Positions 4,847 to 5,152 of a DNA stretch of 5,152 bases are shown here, piece by piece. The number at the start of each line of letters is the position of its first letter. Within the stretch, counting starts at the first letter, position 1. This DNA comes from an uncultured Peptococcaceae bacterium (lineage in GTDB: Bacteria; Bacillota; Limnochordia; Darwinibacteriales; Darwinibacteriaceae), in assembly GCA_937988745.1 (NCBI GenBank), contig CALKAR010000142.1, positions 1-5,152 on the forward strand, given 5' to 3'. The notes below the pieces were generated by a model, which was given only the letters and a program-made list of their open reading frames with translations, searched no databases and was not told the DNA's origin. The position numbers and the translations under genes are program-made.

Positions 4847-4910
4847 ATGTGGAAAGACGTTTATGCTGTTACCTAAACACGAGCAAGTCAAGCTTTTGTG
4901 TGAGGTATAA
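4847..4910 (+). pseudogene. Tiny or frameshifted reading frame behind a good promoter
   Basis: ATG at 4847 opens a 9-codon frame, MWKDVYAVT, ending at TAA 4874-4876. A second frame starting ATG 4863 gives MLLPKHEQVKLLCEV and ends at TAA 4908-4910, directly before a hairpin. One frameshift near 4860 would fuse them into a peptide of about 20 residues. Possible readings are a gene with most of its middle deleted, a short leader peptide, or a small RNA whose reading frame is accidental. No family is recognised. The promoter and ribosome site are the convincing part; the protein is not. Confidence 0.35.
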
Positions 4911-4940
4911 AAACAGCCATTTCATCAAAGAAACGGCTGT
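4908..4940 (-). terminator. Intrinsic terminator of the minus-strand gene at the right edge
   Basis: ACAGCC (4913-4918) pairs with GGCTGT (4935-4940); after one mismatch TTTC (4920-4923) pairs with GAAA (4930-4933). On the minus strand the stem is followed by TTTTTATA, so it fits the gene tail at 4977. It may also stop the short plus-strand transcript, though the plus-strand T-run is poor. Confidence 0.75.
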
Positions 4941-4976
4941 ATTCCTTATTCCAATAAAACCCCCTTTAATGGAAGA

Positions 4977-5152
4977 TTAATTACTATTGTTTGTAGCAAG
5001 ATTAAGTATTTCTTGATAAAGTTCGTTCCAAACATGATAATATTCTTTTACTTCATTTGGATTAATAAGAATTCTTTCTGCTGACTCGTATTTGCCTTCA
5101 AATTCAAATAACTGGTCAATATCTGTTTATGGCAAACTAAAAATGCATAGTT
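4977..5152 (-). pseudogene. C-terminal part of an unrecognised minus-strand gene, interrupted by TAA
   Basis: The minus strand encodes 49 codons from 5126 to TAA at 4979-4977, including TDIDQLFEFEGKYESAE, ILINPNEVKEYYHVWNEL and YQEILNLATNNSN. This is acidic and helical with aromatic residues at regular spacing, clearly protein-like. Upstream in the same frame is TAA (5129-5127), and beyond it LCIFSLP reaches the window edge. No ATG, GTG or TTG start lies after that TAA. This is therefore either a nonsense mutation (CAA to TAA would restore the frame) or a frameshift into the real upstream frame. A good terminator follows at 4908-4940. The family is not recognised. The coding tail is fairly sure; its broken state depends on sequence beyond the window. 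Confidence 0.5.

Noticed and set aside
1..5152. CRISPR array, tRNA, rRNA, toxin-antitoxin or defence genes
   Set aside because: No regularly spaced repeats, no cloverleaf-like or ribosomal sequence and no protein motifs of those systems were seen on either strand.

Overview
The window looks like a degraded, insertion-sequence-rich stretch of a low-GC Bacillota chromosome or large plasmid, most likely Bacillaceae or a relative. The reasons are strong AGGAGG-type ribosome sites, a near-consensus sigma-A promoter (TTGACC-N17-TAAAAT), AT-rich host DNA between more GC-balanced elements, and three transposon families common in that group (ISLre2, IS21, IS256). The genus cannot be fixed from the sequence alone.

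Layout, left to right. (1) Positions 1-34, minus strand: the first 11 codons of a probable short-chain dehydrogenase with an ideal ribosome site, reading out of the window. (2) About 102-1952: an ISLre2-family element with an intact 469-residue UPF0236-type transposase (149-1558) and a roughly 390-base structured noncoding 3' part. (3) 1951-2349: the 3' remnant of an unrecognised host gene ending in a CxxC...CxxC zinc ribbon. The ribbon is split by an in-frame TGA at 2293, and the gene is followed by a terminator (about 2400-2433). (4) 2434-2663: AT-rich DNA with two close palindromes and short open frames on both strands. (5) 2664-4627: the 3' part of an IS21-family element. Its helper ATPase gene istB lacks the N-terminus, carries three frameshifts and is interrupted by a complete IS256-family element (3107-4445) with an apparently functional transposase on the minus strand. 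Removing that element plus one copy of the 8-base target duplication rejoins the istB frame exactly. The IS21 right end with its internal terminal repeats is at about 4575-4624. (6) 4623-4761: a short open tail ending in front of a strong terminator. (7) 4795-4910: a good promoter and ribosome site driving only a tiny or broken reading frame. (8) 4911-4979: a hairpin serving as terminator for a minus-strand gene tail (4977-5126) that is interrupted upstream by an in-frame TAA.

The genes do not form a working pathway. The window is a layered record of insertion and decay: IS21 landed and was truncated and frameshifted, IS256 landed inside it, and ISLre2 landed separately beside the dehydrogenase gene. 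Only the two transposases and possibly the dehydrogenase look functional. I see no defence system, CRISPR array, tRNA, rRNA or obvious cargo gene. The most unusual items are the alternative-pairing 3' region of the ISLre2 element, the TGA-split zinc ribbon and the twin palindromes at 2568-2609.
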